Source: Microcoleus sp. FACHB-831 (lineage in GTDB: Bacteria > Cyanobacteriota > Cyanobacteriia > Cyanobacteriales > FACHB-T130). From it: a stretch of 64,000 nt of DNA. A program made the translations under genes and the position numbers. The notes under the pieces were generated by a model. That model was not told the DNA's origin, did not search any database, and saw only the letters and a program-made list of their open reading frames with translations. The stretch spans positions 1 through 64,000 of the forward strand of contig NZ_JACJON010000054.1 in the NCBI RefSeq assembly GCF_014695585.1, read 5' to 3'. Positions 52,762 to 63,095 of the stretch are shown one piece after another; within the stretch, counting starts at the first letter, position 1, and every line of letters begins with the position of its first letter.

Positions 52762-55700
52762 ATGTCGCTAACTCCATCTCAACTCCAGAGCCAGCGTCTC
52801 GATAATTATTACAACCAGATACAGGCTGTTATTCTCAAACGTCAAAACGCGATTACGGGGCTGCTACCAGCCAGTACCGCGATTACCGCTCACGGCGACT
52901 ATACCGACGCCTGGGTGAGAGACAACGTTTACAGCATTCTCGCGGTCTGGGGACTAGCACTGGCTTATCGCAAAGTCAATGAAGACCAAGGACGCACCTA
53001 CGAGCTAGAACAAAGCGTCGTCAAACTCATGCGGGGGCTGTTGTTCTGCATGATGCGACAAGCTCATAAAGTCGAACGCTTCAAAGAAAGCCAATCCCTT
53101 TTAGATGCCTTACACGCCAAGTACAACACCCAGACAGGGGACATTGTTGTAGGCGATGACGCTTGGGGACACTTGCAACTAGACGCAACATCGCTATTTA
53201 TCTTGATGCTGGCTCAAATGACAGCATCGGGGTTGCACATCATCTACACGATTGATGAAGTCAATTTTGTTCAAAATCTGGTTTACTACATTGGTCGGAC
53301 TTACCGGACGCCAGATTACGGGCTTTGGGAGCGGGGAAATAAGATAAACGTGGGCAATCCCGAACTAAATGCTAGTTCGGTGGGGATGGCGAAAGCAGCG
53401 CTAGAAGCGATTAATGGATTGGATTTATTCGGCGTAAACGGTTCTCAGGCTTCTGTGATTCACGTTTTGCCAGATGAAATTGCGCGATCGCGCATGACTC
53501 TCAAATCTCTATTACCCAGAGAATCTAGTTCTAAAGAAATCGACGCCGCGCTATTAAGTGCAATTAGTTTCCCCGCCTTTGCAGTTGAAGATGTAGCATT
53601 AGTCGAACGCACCAGACAAGACATCATCAAAAAGCTGGAAGGACGCTACGGCTGCAAACGCTTCTTGCGCGACGGACATCAAACGGTTTTAGAAGATCCG
53701 CACCGCTTGCACTACGAACCTTGGGAACTGCAACAATTTGAGCATATAGAATGCGAGTGGCCGCTATTTTTTACCTACCTGGTACTAGATGGCTTATTTC
53801 GCGGCGACAAAGAACAAGTCCAAGACTACCAAGAGTGTCTGGAGTCCCTGCTAATAGAACAGGATGGTTTGCGGCTGCTGCCAGAACTTTATTACGTCCC
53901 GGCGGATAAGATTGAAGCGGAGAGGGCAAACCCCCACAGCCAGACGCGCCTGCCCAACGAAAATATACCGCTAGTTTGGGCGCAAAGTTTGTATTTATTA
54001 GGCCAGATGATTAGCGATGGGTTGTTATCGGTTGGAGATATCGATCCTTTAGGTCGCCACTTGTCCATGGGTAAGCATCAAGATCCCTTAGTACAAATTG
54101 CTCTTCTGGCTGAAGATGAAGATTTGCAGGCAAAGTTGGAGCCTCACGGCATTGCGACGCAGACACCCATACAGGTGGAACCGATTCAAGTGCGCTATTC
54201 CAGCGAGCTGTCCAACGTTTATACCCAAATTGGACGTAACGATAAACTAGGGCTTACAGGAAGACCTTCGCGGCGATCGCGCAGTCTCACAACCTCAAGA
54301 ATATTTCGCATTCGCAGCGAAACTATTGCATTTTTGCCGTCGTTCCTCGATCCGCAGCAGTTTTACCTAACCCTCGACTACCATTTCTTGGTAGATCAGA
54401 TTAAAAGCGAACTTGCCTATATTCAGCGGAATTGGTATCAACTAGGGCGTCCCACAATGACCCTCCTGCTGACTCATACAATGCTGGAAACTGGCGATAG
54501 TGCGCTCCTAGAACTTATGCAGGAACTAAATAACGGTCTGTGTAATGGGGTGCGGGTGAAATTGGGGCGTCTGAATCAGCTAATGCTGACAGCAGGAACA
54601 GAACGCATTGATTTTCTGCACAAGTTTGAGTTTAGCCGTTCATCTGTTAAAGATGCGGCTGAAGAGCGGTACTATCTCATCAGGAATCAAAAGAAAAATG
54701 GGCCGTTAAAACATACTCAAGAATTTTTGCTGGAGTGCGAAACCAATTTAGGCTTCTTACTCAGCAGCCTGCGCTCGTCTGAGAACATTTACGAGCAAGT
54801 TGAATTGCTGCATACCTTAGTGCGCTTGCAAGGATTGGATTTTGATACTGGTTTTGGCGAGCCTGCGGTAAAAGTGAAAGTGGCGGATTTGCTTAATGAA
54901 GTTTACGAATTGGCGGGTGCTGGTGGCTATTGGGCTGTGGTGCGCCACGCCGCGGGGTTGCTAAATAAGGTGGATGTTGGTCTATCGGATGCGGTGACTG
55001 ATATTTTGGTGCGCGGTAAGCAGCTTACTGTAGGTAAAGCTTACAGCGAGGCGTCACTAATTACGCGGCCTATGTCTTACACAGAAATTATGGAGAAAAT
55101 CAGACATTTCTGTGGGGAAGATATACGCGATCGCGTCCTGACTCAAGAAATAGTACTTTACCTCGGCGTACTAATAAAATCTGAACCCGATCTATTTAAA
55201 GGTTTGTTGACGCTACGGGTGGGTTATCTAATTCTGCTAGTAACTAGCGAAGTGGCGGCTGAGTTACGACTAACTCAAGATGAAGCTTACGAACACTTGA
55301 TGCAATCGAGTCCTTTTGAAATTAAGACTAAGTTACGCCAAGTTTTGGCTGGCTATGAGGGGATGAATCAAGTGCTGCGACAGCAAGAATCTTTGCACAT
55401 TAAACAGCGGGAAGGGGATATTGATTGGGCGGTGCTACCGGAACCGGAAGAAGGCGAGGTAGTGGCTGGCGGTTGGTTGAGGAAGCGACAGATGGAGGGT
55501 GCTATCAATCGCGTACCGAAAGATTTTTATCCCAACGTTTGGCAATTGATGAAACACTGCAAGGGTTTGGTAATTGGCGATAAGTTAGAGCGTCGCAATC
55601 GCTTGGATAGTCAATTGATTTTGGCCGAGATGACGCCTGGAGAAAAGAATTTCGCCCTGCGGGTTGAGCATTTGCTTAATAAGATTCAAGCGCCTGAATA

Positions 55701-55977
55701 TCGGCAAGTTAATATTGAGGCGCTGATGGAATTGGGGGCGATATGCGATCGCAACCCCGAATTACAAGTTGAAGACTATATTGTGTTAGATGTGCTAGTT
55801 GGTCATGCCGTCCGGCTGGCTTGGCTGGAGAAATTCCCCGAACGAGCAGATCGTTACGATGAGCATAAAGCCTTTGCTTGGAGAGCTTTTTACGATACTT
55901 CTCCTCGCGATTGTGCAAGTGCGATTGTCAAGGCTTTCCGCTTCTTGACTCAATTTGGGCAGGTAAGCGCTGCTTAA
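52762..55977 (+). CDS. GH15 / phosphorylase-kinase-like protein
   Basis: A 1071-residue protein related to GH15 glucoamylases and the phosphorylase kinase alpha/beta subunits: LDNYYNQIQAVILKRQNAIT, THGDYTDAWVRDNVYSILAV-like AHGDYTDAWVRDNVYS, DDAWGHLQLDATSLFILMLA. It may act on glycogen or alpha-glucans or regulate glycogen metabolism; activity cannot be told from the sequence alone. Divergent from the HLIP pair. Long palindrome follows its stop. Confidence 0.88.
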   Translation: MSLTPSQLQSQRLDNYYNQIQAVILKRQNAITGLLPASTAITAHGDYTDAWVRDNVYSILAVWGLALAYRKVNEDQGRTYELEQSVVKLMRGLLFCMMRQAHKVERFKESQSLLDALHAKYNTQTGDIVVGDDAWGHLQLDATSLFILMLAQMTASGLHIIYTIDEVNFVQNLVYYIGRTYRTPDYGLWERGNKINVGNPELNASSVGMAKAALEAINGLDLFGVNGSQASVIHVLPDEIARSRMTLKSLLPRESSSKEIDAALLSAISFPAFAVEDVALVERTRQDIIKKLEGRYGCKRFLRDGHQTVLEDPHRLHYEPWELQQFEHIECEWPLFFTYLVLDGLFRGDKEQVQDYQECLESLLIEQDGLRLLPELYYVPADKIEAERANPHSQTRLPNENIPLVWAQSLYLLGQMISDGLLSVGDIDPLGRHLSMGKHQDPLVQIALLAEDEDLQAKLEPHGIATQTPIQVEPIQVRYSSELSNVYTQIGRNDKLGLTGRPSRRSRSLTTSRIFRIRSETIAFLPSFLDPQQFYLTLDYHFLVDQIKSELAYIQRNWYQLGRPTMTLLLTHTMLETGDSALLELMQELNNGLCNGVRVKLGRLNQLMLTAGTERIDFLHKFEFSRSSVKDAAEERYYLIRNQKKNGPLKHTQEFLLECETNLGFLLSSLRSSENIYEQVELLHTLVRLQGLDFDTGFGEPAVKVKVADLLNEVYELAGAGGYWAVVRHAAGLLNKVDVGLSDAVTDILVRGKQLTVGKAYSEASLITRPMSYTEIMEKIRHFCGEDIRDRVLTQEIVLYLGVLIKSEPDLFKGLLTLRVGYLILLVTSEVAAELRLTQDEAYEHLMQSSPFEIKTKLRQVLAGYEGMNQVLRQQESLHIKQREGDIDWAVLPEPEEGEVVAGGWLRKRQMEGAINRVPKDFYPNVWQLMKHCKGLVIGDKLERRNRLDSQLILAEMTPGEKNFALRVEHLLNKIQAPEYRQVNIEALMELGAICDRNPELQVEDYIVLDVLVGHAVRLAWLEKFPERADRYDEHKAFAWRAFYDTSPRDCASAIVKAFRFLTQFGQVSAA

Positions 55978-55999
55978 AAACAAAGGGCGATCGCTTTTC

Positions 56000-56024
56000 C
56001 CTCCTTCCCTTGAAGGGAAGGAGG
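56000..56024. repeat. 25-base palindrome (CCTCCTTCCCTT...)
   Basis: CCTCCTTCCCTT-G-AAGGGAAGGAGG is a perfect palindrome 22 bases after the GH15-like gene. It is a known type of dispersed cyanobacterial repeat and may end transcription. Confidence 0.8.
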
Positions 56025-56130
56025 TTGGGGGTTAGGTTGTTTGGCGCGTGTTTATTTATATCCACCTACTTACAAGGAAACGCGATCGCTTCTGATGGTT
56101 AAACTTTGAGCCTCTCCCCCTTGTTATTTC

Positions 56131-56310
56131 CTAAAAAACAACTGGGAAGTAGTTTATCGCCTTATTTCGTTTGTAGTCGATGGCAAGCTTAGAAAAATCT
56201 TCGGAGTCTTGCTTGTAAGAAATTTCTTCTTGGCGCGATCGCTCGGTAGCTTCAGAATTCAGAAATTTCTCATGCACTAAGGCAATAGATAGATAGGCGA
56301 AAGTTTCCAT
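56131..56310 (-). CDS. Small gene of 59 codons
   Basis: Minus-strand ATG at 56310 preceded by GGGAGG at 4 bases (a very strong ribosome site), giving a 59-residue protein METFAYLSIALVHEKFLNSE, then SEDFSKLAIDYKRNKAINYF, ending in PVVF. No family is recognised. The acidic/basic mix and lack of a span suggest a small soluble protein. It lies between the GH15-like gene and the LMW phosphatase; no operon partner. Confidence 0.6.
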   Translation of the reverse strand: METFAYLSIALVHEKFLNSEATERSRQEEISYKQDSEDFSKLAIDYKRNKAINYFPVVF

Positions 56311-56767
56311 GTTTTCCTCCCAAAATTTACTAGCATTTGCTAGCAGTTAAGCAAAAAGTCTTTTTCCAATGTGGTATCGATTGACCAGTTTGTTGGACGT
56401 GCTTGCCAACTACTCCTCTAAACAGTCTTTTATCCAGGTTTGCACTTAGTTAGCTCCAGACGTTTTAGCAACTGTGCATAACTAAAATCTAGTTTCGATA
56501 GCTAACTACAATAAATCTGTCTGTGTCTCGATCCCTCGATCTTCAGTTGTATTTGTGCATCCATATATTCGCCGCTAGCACGCCATTTGATATACGGCTG
56601 TGGTGCAGTGTTAGCTAGCGCCTTGCAGATATGCTTATCTTTACGTCTTCAGGGTGATGATTGAATTTTTTAAAAACAAACTCAATTATTACTAATTTGT
56701 AATATTTTAACATAGCCCTGCTCTCAACAAGTAATTGTACTTAAACCGACGCTCTAGGTGTTATATC
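56311..56767. other. Intergenic region, no gene seen
   Basis: About 460 bases upstream of the 59-codon gene and downstream of the phosphatase gene, with no further ORF or structured element that I can support. The strong ribosome site GGGAGG is at 56315-56321. Confidence 0.45.
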
Positions 56768-57328
56768 TTAATGGCGGGTATTATTCCTCAATCTCGCCAG
56801 TCTAATTAGCCACCTTAACAGCGATATAGCTGGCGGTAAGGGTTGAGGAGTGGGGAATATAAAAGAACTAAAGCTTGTTTCACTTACTATCTGTAACTTG
56901 TGCTGTAAAAGATTTATTGCTGAGTCAATTTCCTGGGCGCATTGGCGATATGTCGATAAGGATTTGCCCACTGGATCGCTAATATTTAAGGAATTTTGAT
57001 TTCCTACAAATTCTTTGAGTGTGAAAGTCTTATTAAAAATCTCAGGGAATAAAGCGATCGCTATATATTTATGAAACTTCGTCATCGTCAGCACTAAATC
57101 TGCCCATTCGATTAATTCTGGATTTATCTCTTGAGGTGCGCGGTCATATTTAATGCCGTACTCTGCTAACACGGTTATAGCGTGCGGCGATACTGGAAAT
57201 CCTTTAAATTTATGAATTCCAGCCGATTGCACTTCAATTACATCAGATTCCCGAACTTTTGTCTCAAATAGCGCTTCTGCCATCGGGCTGCGACAGGTGT
57301 TACCAGTACAAACGAATAGTATTCGCAT
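56768..57328 (-). CDS. Low-molecular-weight protein-tyrosine phosphatase
   Basis: A 186-residue phosphatase with the P-loop CX5R as CTGNTCRS right after the N-terminus (MRILFVCTGNTCRSPMAEAL) and the general-acid Asp-Pro in NISDPVGKS. It dephosphorylates phosphotyrosine proteins, often of polysaccharide export kinases. The tail is longer than usual. Single gene. Confidence 0.9.
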   Translation of the reverse strand: MRILFVCTGNTCRSPMAEALFETKVRESDVIEVQSAGIHKFKGFPVSPHAITVLAEYGIKYDRAPQEINPELIEWADLVLTMTKFHKYIAIALFPEIFNKTFTLKEFVGNQNSLNISDPVGKSLSTYRQCAQEIDSAINLLQHKLQIVSETSFSSFIFPTPQPLPPAISLLRWLIRLARLRNNTRH

Positions 57329-57824
57329 TTCGCACTAACCAAGATTGCATAACAGACTACTTTTCACGGCATTGGTGAATTGAAGAAAACTGCATTTAGG
57401 GAAATAAGATTTTAGCGACTACTTATTAAGTTTCTCTGTAGCAATGATTTTGAAACTCCAATCCAGCTTATCCCAAACGCATATAATATAAGGTGGCTTT
57501 TGTCAAACCAGAGTATTTCTACTGTTACAAAAACTGCTAACAGGAGAAGTGAGGAACTTACCTAGAAAGTAATTATCTAGGGGCGCGATCGCTGCCTTAT
57601 GGCACGATAAATATAAGGTTTATGCTAAATTGATATATTAGAAATCTTTTTGCTTATATAAAATAACTTGTAAGAACACAATAACATTGTTAAATTTATC
57701 ACAAAAACGCTCAAACAACGCAACCACGTAAAATAAATAAGATAAATTCTAAAAAAAATTATCAAAATTCTCTGACATCGATTTAAATGTAGAATAGCAA
57801 AAATAAAAGCTAAAACCTATTATT
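57329..57824. other. Intergenic AT-rich region, no gene seen
   Basis: About 500 bases, very AT-rich in 57620-57820. It separates the divergent phosphatase and kinase genes and presumably holds both promoters. No small ORF with a ribosome site was found. Confidence 0.45.
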
Positions 57825-59213
57825 ATGTTTCAAGCGACGCGGCGTCGTCTCGCAATCTGGTACACAGCCGTAACCGCCGTTTTGCTACTGCTGTTTGCAA
57901 CAGGTGTCTATATATATGTCCGCAGCACGCTGATTGAAAGGGTGGACGATACCCTAAATCATGTAGTCGAAGTAGTGCAGCGATCGCTCGTAATAGAAAC
58001 CTTACCAGCAGAAAAATTGCGCGTTAACGTTGAAGCCAGCTTCCCCAACAATGCCAACGCCGTAGAAGACGACCACATCGATCTAGAGTGGTTTAGCCCA
58101 ATGGGAGAATTGCTCTGGTCAACCCTCTCAGAACCTCTAGATATTCCCATTCATCGCACCCGCATCGGCGAGACAGTTCATACATCAGGCGATCGCCTGC
58201 TCAGACAAGTTACAGAAAGAGTGCAAATCGGGCGGCAGGTACTTGGATATTTGCGCGTAAGCCATCCCTGGTTTGAAGTAGCAAAACCTACTCGCTGGTT
58301 GATGGTAGATTTAATTTTTGGTACTGCGCTAATGGTGATCTCCGTTGCAGCAAGCGGCTGGTGGCTTTCCGGGTTAGCGATGGAACCCGTGCGCGAATCT
58401 TATCAGCGTCTCAAACAGTTCACTTCTGATGCTTCCCACGAACTGAGAAACCCGATTGCCACGATTCAGACTAACGTGCAAGTTGCGTTAGCCTACCCCA
58501 ACCCAGATCCGCAACAGAGGCGACAGCAACTAAAAGTTGTAGAAAGATTGACGCAGCGATTAGGGAGATTGGTAGACGATTTGCTGTTTCTGGCAAGACA
58601 AGATAGCGGCATCGTTCAGCCTCAGCTAGTTCCAGTCCACCTCGACGCCCTGCTGATGGAAGTAATTGAGGAACAACAACTGCTAGCAGTTGAGAAAGGC
58701 GTCAGCCTCTCTCTCGATTTAGGATTGCCCTCATTCCCCGGATCTGACCGGGAATCCGATTTTGCATTGATGGAACAAGAAAATCCAAAATCTAAACTCC
58801 AAAATCTAAACTCCGAAGAGGATACCTTAGCAGTGTCCGGAGACTGGGATCAGCTGGCGCGACTATTTACAAATTTAGTTAGTAATGGCGTGCAATATAC
58901 TGCGGCTGGGGGTCGGGTGGATGTAAAATTGCAGCAAATTATCCGTCACGGGATGCCGCAGATGCAAGTAAAAGTCATAGATACGGGTATCGGTATCCCA
59001 GAATCTGCGTTACCTCGTTTGTTCGATAGATTTTATCGGGTAGACCCTGCTAGAAGTCACGCGCTGGGAGTTTCTACCACAACTGGTTCTGGACTGGGGT
59101 TAGCGATCGCCTTGGCAATTGTCCAGAATCACGGGGGTAATATTCACATCGAAAGCGTCCTTCATAAAGGCACAACCGTTACTGTCACATTACCTGGATT
59201 AAAAGCAGAATAG
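57825..59213 (+). CDS. Membrane-bound sensor histidine kinase
   Basis: A 462-residue kinase with two membrane spans (residues ~8-32 and ~160-185), a periplasmic segment between, and no clear HAMP domain. HisKA has SDASHELRNPIATI, and HATPase has NLVSNGVQYT, DTGIGIP and GLGLAIALAI. A loop of the HATPase domain near residues 318-330 (NPKSKLQNLNSEED) comes from an AAAATCTAAACTCC-type repeat (58780-58814). No response regulator is adjacent, so the partner is unknown. Confidence 0.9.
   Translation: MFQATRRRLAIWYTAVTAVLLLLFATGVYIYVRSTLIERVDDTLNHVVEVVQRSLVIETLPAEKLRVNVEASFPNNANAVEDDHIDLEWFSPMGELLWSTLSEPLDIPIHRTRIGETVHTSGDRLLRQVTERVQIGRQVLGYLRVSHPWFEVAKPTRWLMVDLIFGTALMVISVAASGWWLSGLAMEPVRESYQRLKQFTSDASHELRNPIATIQTNVQVALAYPNPDPQQRRQQLKVVERLTQRLGRLVDDLLFLARQDSGIVQPQLVPVHLDALLMEVIEEQQLLAVEKGVSLSLDLGLPSFPGSDRESDFALMEQENPKSKLQNLNSEEDTLAVSGDWDQLARLFTNLVSNGVQYTAAGGRVDVKLQQIIRHGMPQMQVKVIDTGIGIPESALPRLFDRFYRVDPARSHALGVSTTTGSGLGLAIALAIVQNHGGNIHIESVLHKGTTVTVTLPGLKAE
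58780..58814 (+). repeat. AAAATCTAAACTCC-type repeat inside a kinase gene
   Basis: AAAATCCAAAATCTAAACTC followed by CAAAATCTAAACTCC stays in frame and adds a polar loop to the ATPase domain. Related AAAATCTAAAATC elements lie in the spacer at 38199-38219. Confidence 0.75.
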
Positions 59214-59812
59214 CGTTATTACCTGATTAAATCTGCGGTTGTTCTAGAGGAAACCCCGGATCTGCTGCTTTCAGCTATTCGGCTGTAATACCGTATATTC
59301 ACTTACATAAAGAATTGCGATCGCTTTTTTTGACTATATTTCTCAGTAAAAATTCGGTTGAATGAAGGCTAGATGTAGCATTAACTTTATCTAGAGTTTA
59401 ATTGTGTAAGCCTAAGCTTGCTTCCATAAATTGTTTGAGTTCATAATCCACACTTCTTGCTTACACAGCCAATTTTTCTATAAAATTTCCCAATGTAGCT
59501 GGAATTAATGAACCAGTAAGCTTTGTCTAATTGCAGCGAAACAGTTTACGCGAACAGATATCTAAAATTTTTTAAAATTAAGCAAGCGTTTTATTATCTC
59601 ATAATTATAAAATATGTCAAGTAATTTAAAAAAATATTATCTATTTATAGTTTTCATAAAGAAAACGTAGAAATACTGACAAGCTCCGGAGGGAGGATTT
59701 ACAATGTTAAGCAATTTGTACTAATTGCCCATACCTCTTTTGTAAAAACGATCGCCATCCTCCTTAACTTAGGAGATTCTACATGAAAACTTCACCACCC
59801 TAAAGAACGACA
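59214..59812. other. Intergenic region ending in a mini-ORF
   Basis: About 600 AT-rich bases without a gene, except for a 6-codon frame (ATG 59783, stop 59801-59803, MKTSPP) preceded by TAGGAG at 8 bases. It is in frame with the ATG of the next gene at 59813, which itself lacks a ribosome site, so it may drive translational coupling. Confidence 0.4.
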
Positions 59813-60769
59813 ATGAAAAATCTTCGTCCATATGTAGCCATTGCGCGACCAGACCACTGGTTCAAAAACATATTCATTCTGCCTGGAGTAGCCTTTGCGG
59901 CAGTTCTTAAACCTGACGCAATCTTTAACTCCGAGGTTTCACTAAGTAGCTTTATATTCCGGCTTGTTATAGGCATAATTAGTACCTGCCTTGTAGCGTC
60001 AGCCAACTATGTTATCAACGAGTGGCTAGATGCAGAATTTGACAAATTCCATCCTGTTAAAAAGAACCGACCAGCAGTTCAGGGAAAGCTTAAGGCATCA
60101 ATAGTCTATACAGAGTATGCCTTGCTTTTACTTGTAGGTCTTAGTCTCGCATCGCTGGTTTCGCCCTATTTTCTCGCAGTAGCAGCGGCTTTGATGATTC
60201 AGGGCATTTTCTACAACATCAGACCGATGCGGACAAAAGAAAAAGCGTATCTCGATGTTATTTCCGAAGCCATAAACAATCCCATCCGGCTAATGTTGGG
60301 CTGGTTTATAGTCACCAGTACGCCCCTACCTCCATCAAGTTTATTATTTGCATATTGGATGGGTGGTGCTTTTCTCATGGCTATTAAACGCTATGGAGAA
60401 TATCGCTTCATTGCCAACCCCGAACAAGCTGCACTGTACCGTCGTTCGTTTAAGTTTTATACGGAAAACAGCCTGTTAATTTCATCTTTTTTCTATGCCA
60501 ATTGCGCGGCTTTTTTCTTGGGAGTTTTCTTAGTTAAATACCGCATTGAGTTACTTTTGACTCTCCCATTTTTGGCCTTTCTTTTTACCTGGTACTTATA
60601 CATCGGCCTCAAGAAGGATTCGCCAGCACAGCATCCAGAACGTCTGCTTCGTGACAAGCGTCTTAGCGCCTATTTGCTATTTCTTGGGGTTCTGTTTATG
60701 ACGCTGTTTTTTGCTAGAATTGAATCTTTGCATTGGTTTTTAGAGAATTCCTTCATAACTCAGAAGTAA
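59813..60769 (+). CDS. UbiA-family prenyltransferase (decaprenyl-phosphate phosphoribosyltransferase-like)
   Basis: A 318-residue membrane protein with about eight spans. The first Asp-rich motif is NEWLDAEFD (Asn69, Asp73, Asp77), and RPDHWFKNIFILPG is of the type seen in decaprenyl-phosphate phosphoribosyltransferases. These UbiA enzymes join a polyprenyl phosphate to a sugar or ring; the activity here is inferred. The YfhO-like membrane protein gene follows 154 bases later, so both may serve cell-envelope glycan synthesis. Confidence 0.82.
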   Translation: MKNLRPYVAIARPDHWFKNIFILPGVAFAAVLKPDAIFNSEVSLSSFIFRLVIGIISTCLVASANYVINEWLDAEFDKFHPVKKNRPAVQGKLKASIVYTEYALLLLVGLSLASLVSPYFLAVAAALMIQGIFYNIRPMRTKEKAYLDVISEAINNPIRLMLGWFIVTSTPLPPSSLLFAYWMGGAFLMAIKRYGEYRFIANPEQAALYRRSFKFYTENSLLISSFFYANCAAFFLGVFLVKYRIELLLTLPFLAFLFTWYLYIGLKKDSPAQHPERLLRDKRLSAYLLFLGVLFMTLFFARIESLHWFLENSFITQK

Positions 60770-60923
60770 GAAGTTATAAGCAACGCAAGACTGCGATTTA
60801 GGAGATAGCAAGGTGGCGAAATATGCTAACCGCAAAAGTGCTAAATTCTAAACAATCGCAGTCTTTTTGCAAACAAGGCTTGTGTTTGATGCGGATGTTT
60901 GGGGCACGGAGGAATCAAAAGCG

Positions 60924-63095
60924 ATGAATGACGATATAAATAGCGATCGCAATCCTGAAAGCGAGTTATCACAAGCCGCAGTAGCAGATAGTTTTGTTAG
61001 CGATGAACCTGCATGGCGTAAGTTTCTCATCCCTGCTTTGATCTTTGTTTGGCCGTTTATCTATTTCTTTAGATCGGTTTTTCCCATAAATGGCAAATAT
61101 GTTGCCATCAATAATGACTTTGACACTCTCTATTACATTTATAAAGTTTATCTCTTAGACAATTTAAGCAACGGACGAATTCCCATGTGGTCGCCATCTG
61201 AAGCCGCAGGATTCCCCTTTGCATCAAGTCCATTTACACAAACTTTTTACCCGCTAAATTTATTATTAACGATATTTTATAAAGTTGCTGGAGGCTACAC
61301 TCGCTTAGATCATCAAATTTTTGCCATTTCAGGCGTTTCTATTTTTGGATTAGGACTGTATTTCTGGCTAAAGGAATTTAAGTTTAATGTGCGATCGCTG
61401 CTGTTCGCCACGCTTGTCATGTCGGTTAGCTTCAAAGTGGCAGAACTTTTAAGGTTTCCCAATGCTATCCATACAGCAGCATGGCTACCTTGGATACTGT
61501 TTGCGCTGACCAAGATTTTACAAAGCCAGTCGCTAAAAAAGGCGGCAAAATACGGTCTGCTTATTCTGTTTTTTCTGGTTTGTTTACTTACCGCAGGTTA
61601 TCCCTACTACGTCTATTACTCGCTGTTTCTGTTTGGCCCCTACGTGTTGCTATTTGCAATACCCAAACTGCGGCAAAAGTTCTTTGGTAAATTGAAAGTT
61701 AGATTAGGAATTTCAAGTGCTATTTTGGCAGTTGCAGGTGTATCTTCCCTCGTAATATCCTTGCCATTTCTTGGCAAAATGAGCAAGTTACTGAAGGATA
61801 CAACAGACAGAGGAGGAGGCAATTTTGCATATTCTACAGAACACAAGTTCTTTATAAACGATACGATTGGATCGCTGATTTTCCCTCCCTTTGCCCGCGC
61901 CGAGGGTTGGTATTACTTCGGAATATTGGGTGTTTTTATAATTCTTCTATACTTCTTCAGCGAACTATTTGGCGATTCTTCCAAAAATGCACCTTGCTAT
62001 CGCGACCGTTTGGTAAAAATAAGTTTTCTAGTTTTTTTTATTACAATTACCTATATTACCTACGGTCGATATTCTTTGCTTTTCAAAGTTCTGTGGCAAT
62101 ATATGCCAGGATTTGCTAGCCTTCGCACCTGGGGCAGGATGAATATTATTCTCGTGCCTATAATCGCCTGGGTAATGGCTATTGCTTACACTTATTTTGA
62201 AGAACTAATTACTAGAAGAAGCAGTACAGCAACGCCGAGGGGGTTGTCAAAGTGGGCACCTATTTATGTAGTGACTGGTGCTTATGTAGCTATTTTACTC
62301 GTTCAGTCATTTGTATATAGCAAGAAAAAATATACTGGCTACTGGAAAGAGTATTTTAAGAACGTAGCATCAACAGATATTTTATTTATCATATATGGCG
62401 CGATCGCCTTCGCAATCGTGCTGGGCATTTTAATTGTATCGACACGAATTAAGCTAGGAAACCCTAAAATTCTTTCTGCCATCGTAGCTGGACTGATTTT
62501 GTTCTCTGCTTTGGATATGCGAAACGTTGGCGCTTTCATGTGGCTATATCCCAATTTGTTTGAGACGCCAACCAGATATAGATTAAATGTTGCTCAACAA
62601 AATTTGCAGTCTTTCACAGTCCCAAGAGCAGATCCCTTAACATCTCCGCAGCTATCGCTCTCAGTCAATTCTAGCTTTAACGTTAGAAGCATACCCAACT
62701 GGCACTTCAATCGTTATAACAAGTTTCTCGCAAGTACCGAAGATCAAGTAGATGCGAGAAGAAAACTATTGGGAGTAATTGATGCAAGAAAGCTTTATTT
62801 CTCTAAAGCTATTGATTACCCAAAGATACAACCATTTCTTGACGATGCAGCGCAATTCACAGATTTTGAACAGGTAATTTCCTACACGGGCGACGAGTTA
62901 ACCTTAGATGTGCGTGCTGCAACAGACGGCTATTTGAGCTTTATAGACAATTGGGATGCAAATTGGGAAGCTACAGTTGACGGTAAGCCTACGAGTATAG
63001 AACTACTATTCGGTACTTTCAAATCGGTGAAGTTACCAGCAGGTAATCATCGGGTAACGTTTGCTTATAGGCCTGGGTTGTTGGGCAAAAAATAG
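60924..63095 (+). CDS. YfhO-like multi-span membrane protein
   Basis: A 723-residue protein with ~12 spans and a C-terminal beta-rich domain (GYLSFIDNWDANWEATVDGK, then VKLPAGNHRVTFAYRP), the pattern of YfhO family proteins (GT-C-like fold, linked to transfer of sugars onto envelope polymers). The start is ATG 60924, with GGAGG at 11 bases; an upstream TTG would add 19 unusual residues. It follows the UbiA-like gene. Confidence 0.82.
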   Translation: MNDDINSDRNPESELSQAAVADSFVSDEPAWRKFLIPALIFVWPFIYFFRSVFPINGKYVAINNDFDTLYYIYKVYLLDNLSNGRIPMWSPSEAAGFPFASSPFTQTFYPLNLLLTIFYKVAGGYTRLDHQIFAISGVSIFGLGLYFWLKEFKFNVRSLLFATLVMSVSFKVAELLRFPNAIHTAAWLPWILFALTKILQSQSLKKAAKYGLLILFFLVCLLTAGYPYYVYYSLFLFGPYVLLFAIPKLRQKFFGKLKVRLGISSAILAVAGVSSLVISLPFLGKMSKLLKDTTDRGGGNFAYSTEHKFFINDTIGSLIFPPFARAEGWYYFGILGVFIILLYFFSELFGDSSKNAPCYRDRLVKISFLVFFITITYITYGRYSLLFKVLWQYMPGFASLRTWGRMNIILVPIIAWVMAIAYTYFEELITRRSSTATPRGLSKWAPIYVVTGAYVAILLVQSFVYSKKKYTGYWKEYFKNVASTDILFIIYGAIAFAIVLGILIVSTRIKLGNPKILSAIVAGLILFSALDMRNVGAFMWLYPNLFETPTRYRLNVAQQNLQSFTVPRADPLTSPQLSLSVNSSFNVRSIPNWHFNRYNKFLASTEDQVDARRKLLGVIDARKLYFSKAIDYPKIQPFLDDAAQFTDFEQVISYTGDELTLDVRAATDGYLSFIDNWDANWEATVDGKPTSIELLFGTFKSVKLPAGNHRVTFAYRPGLLGKK

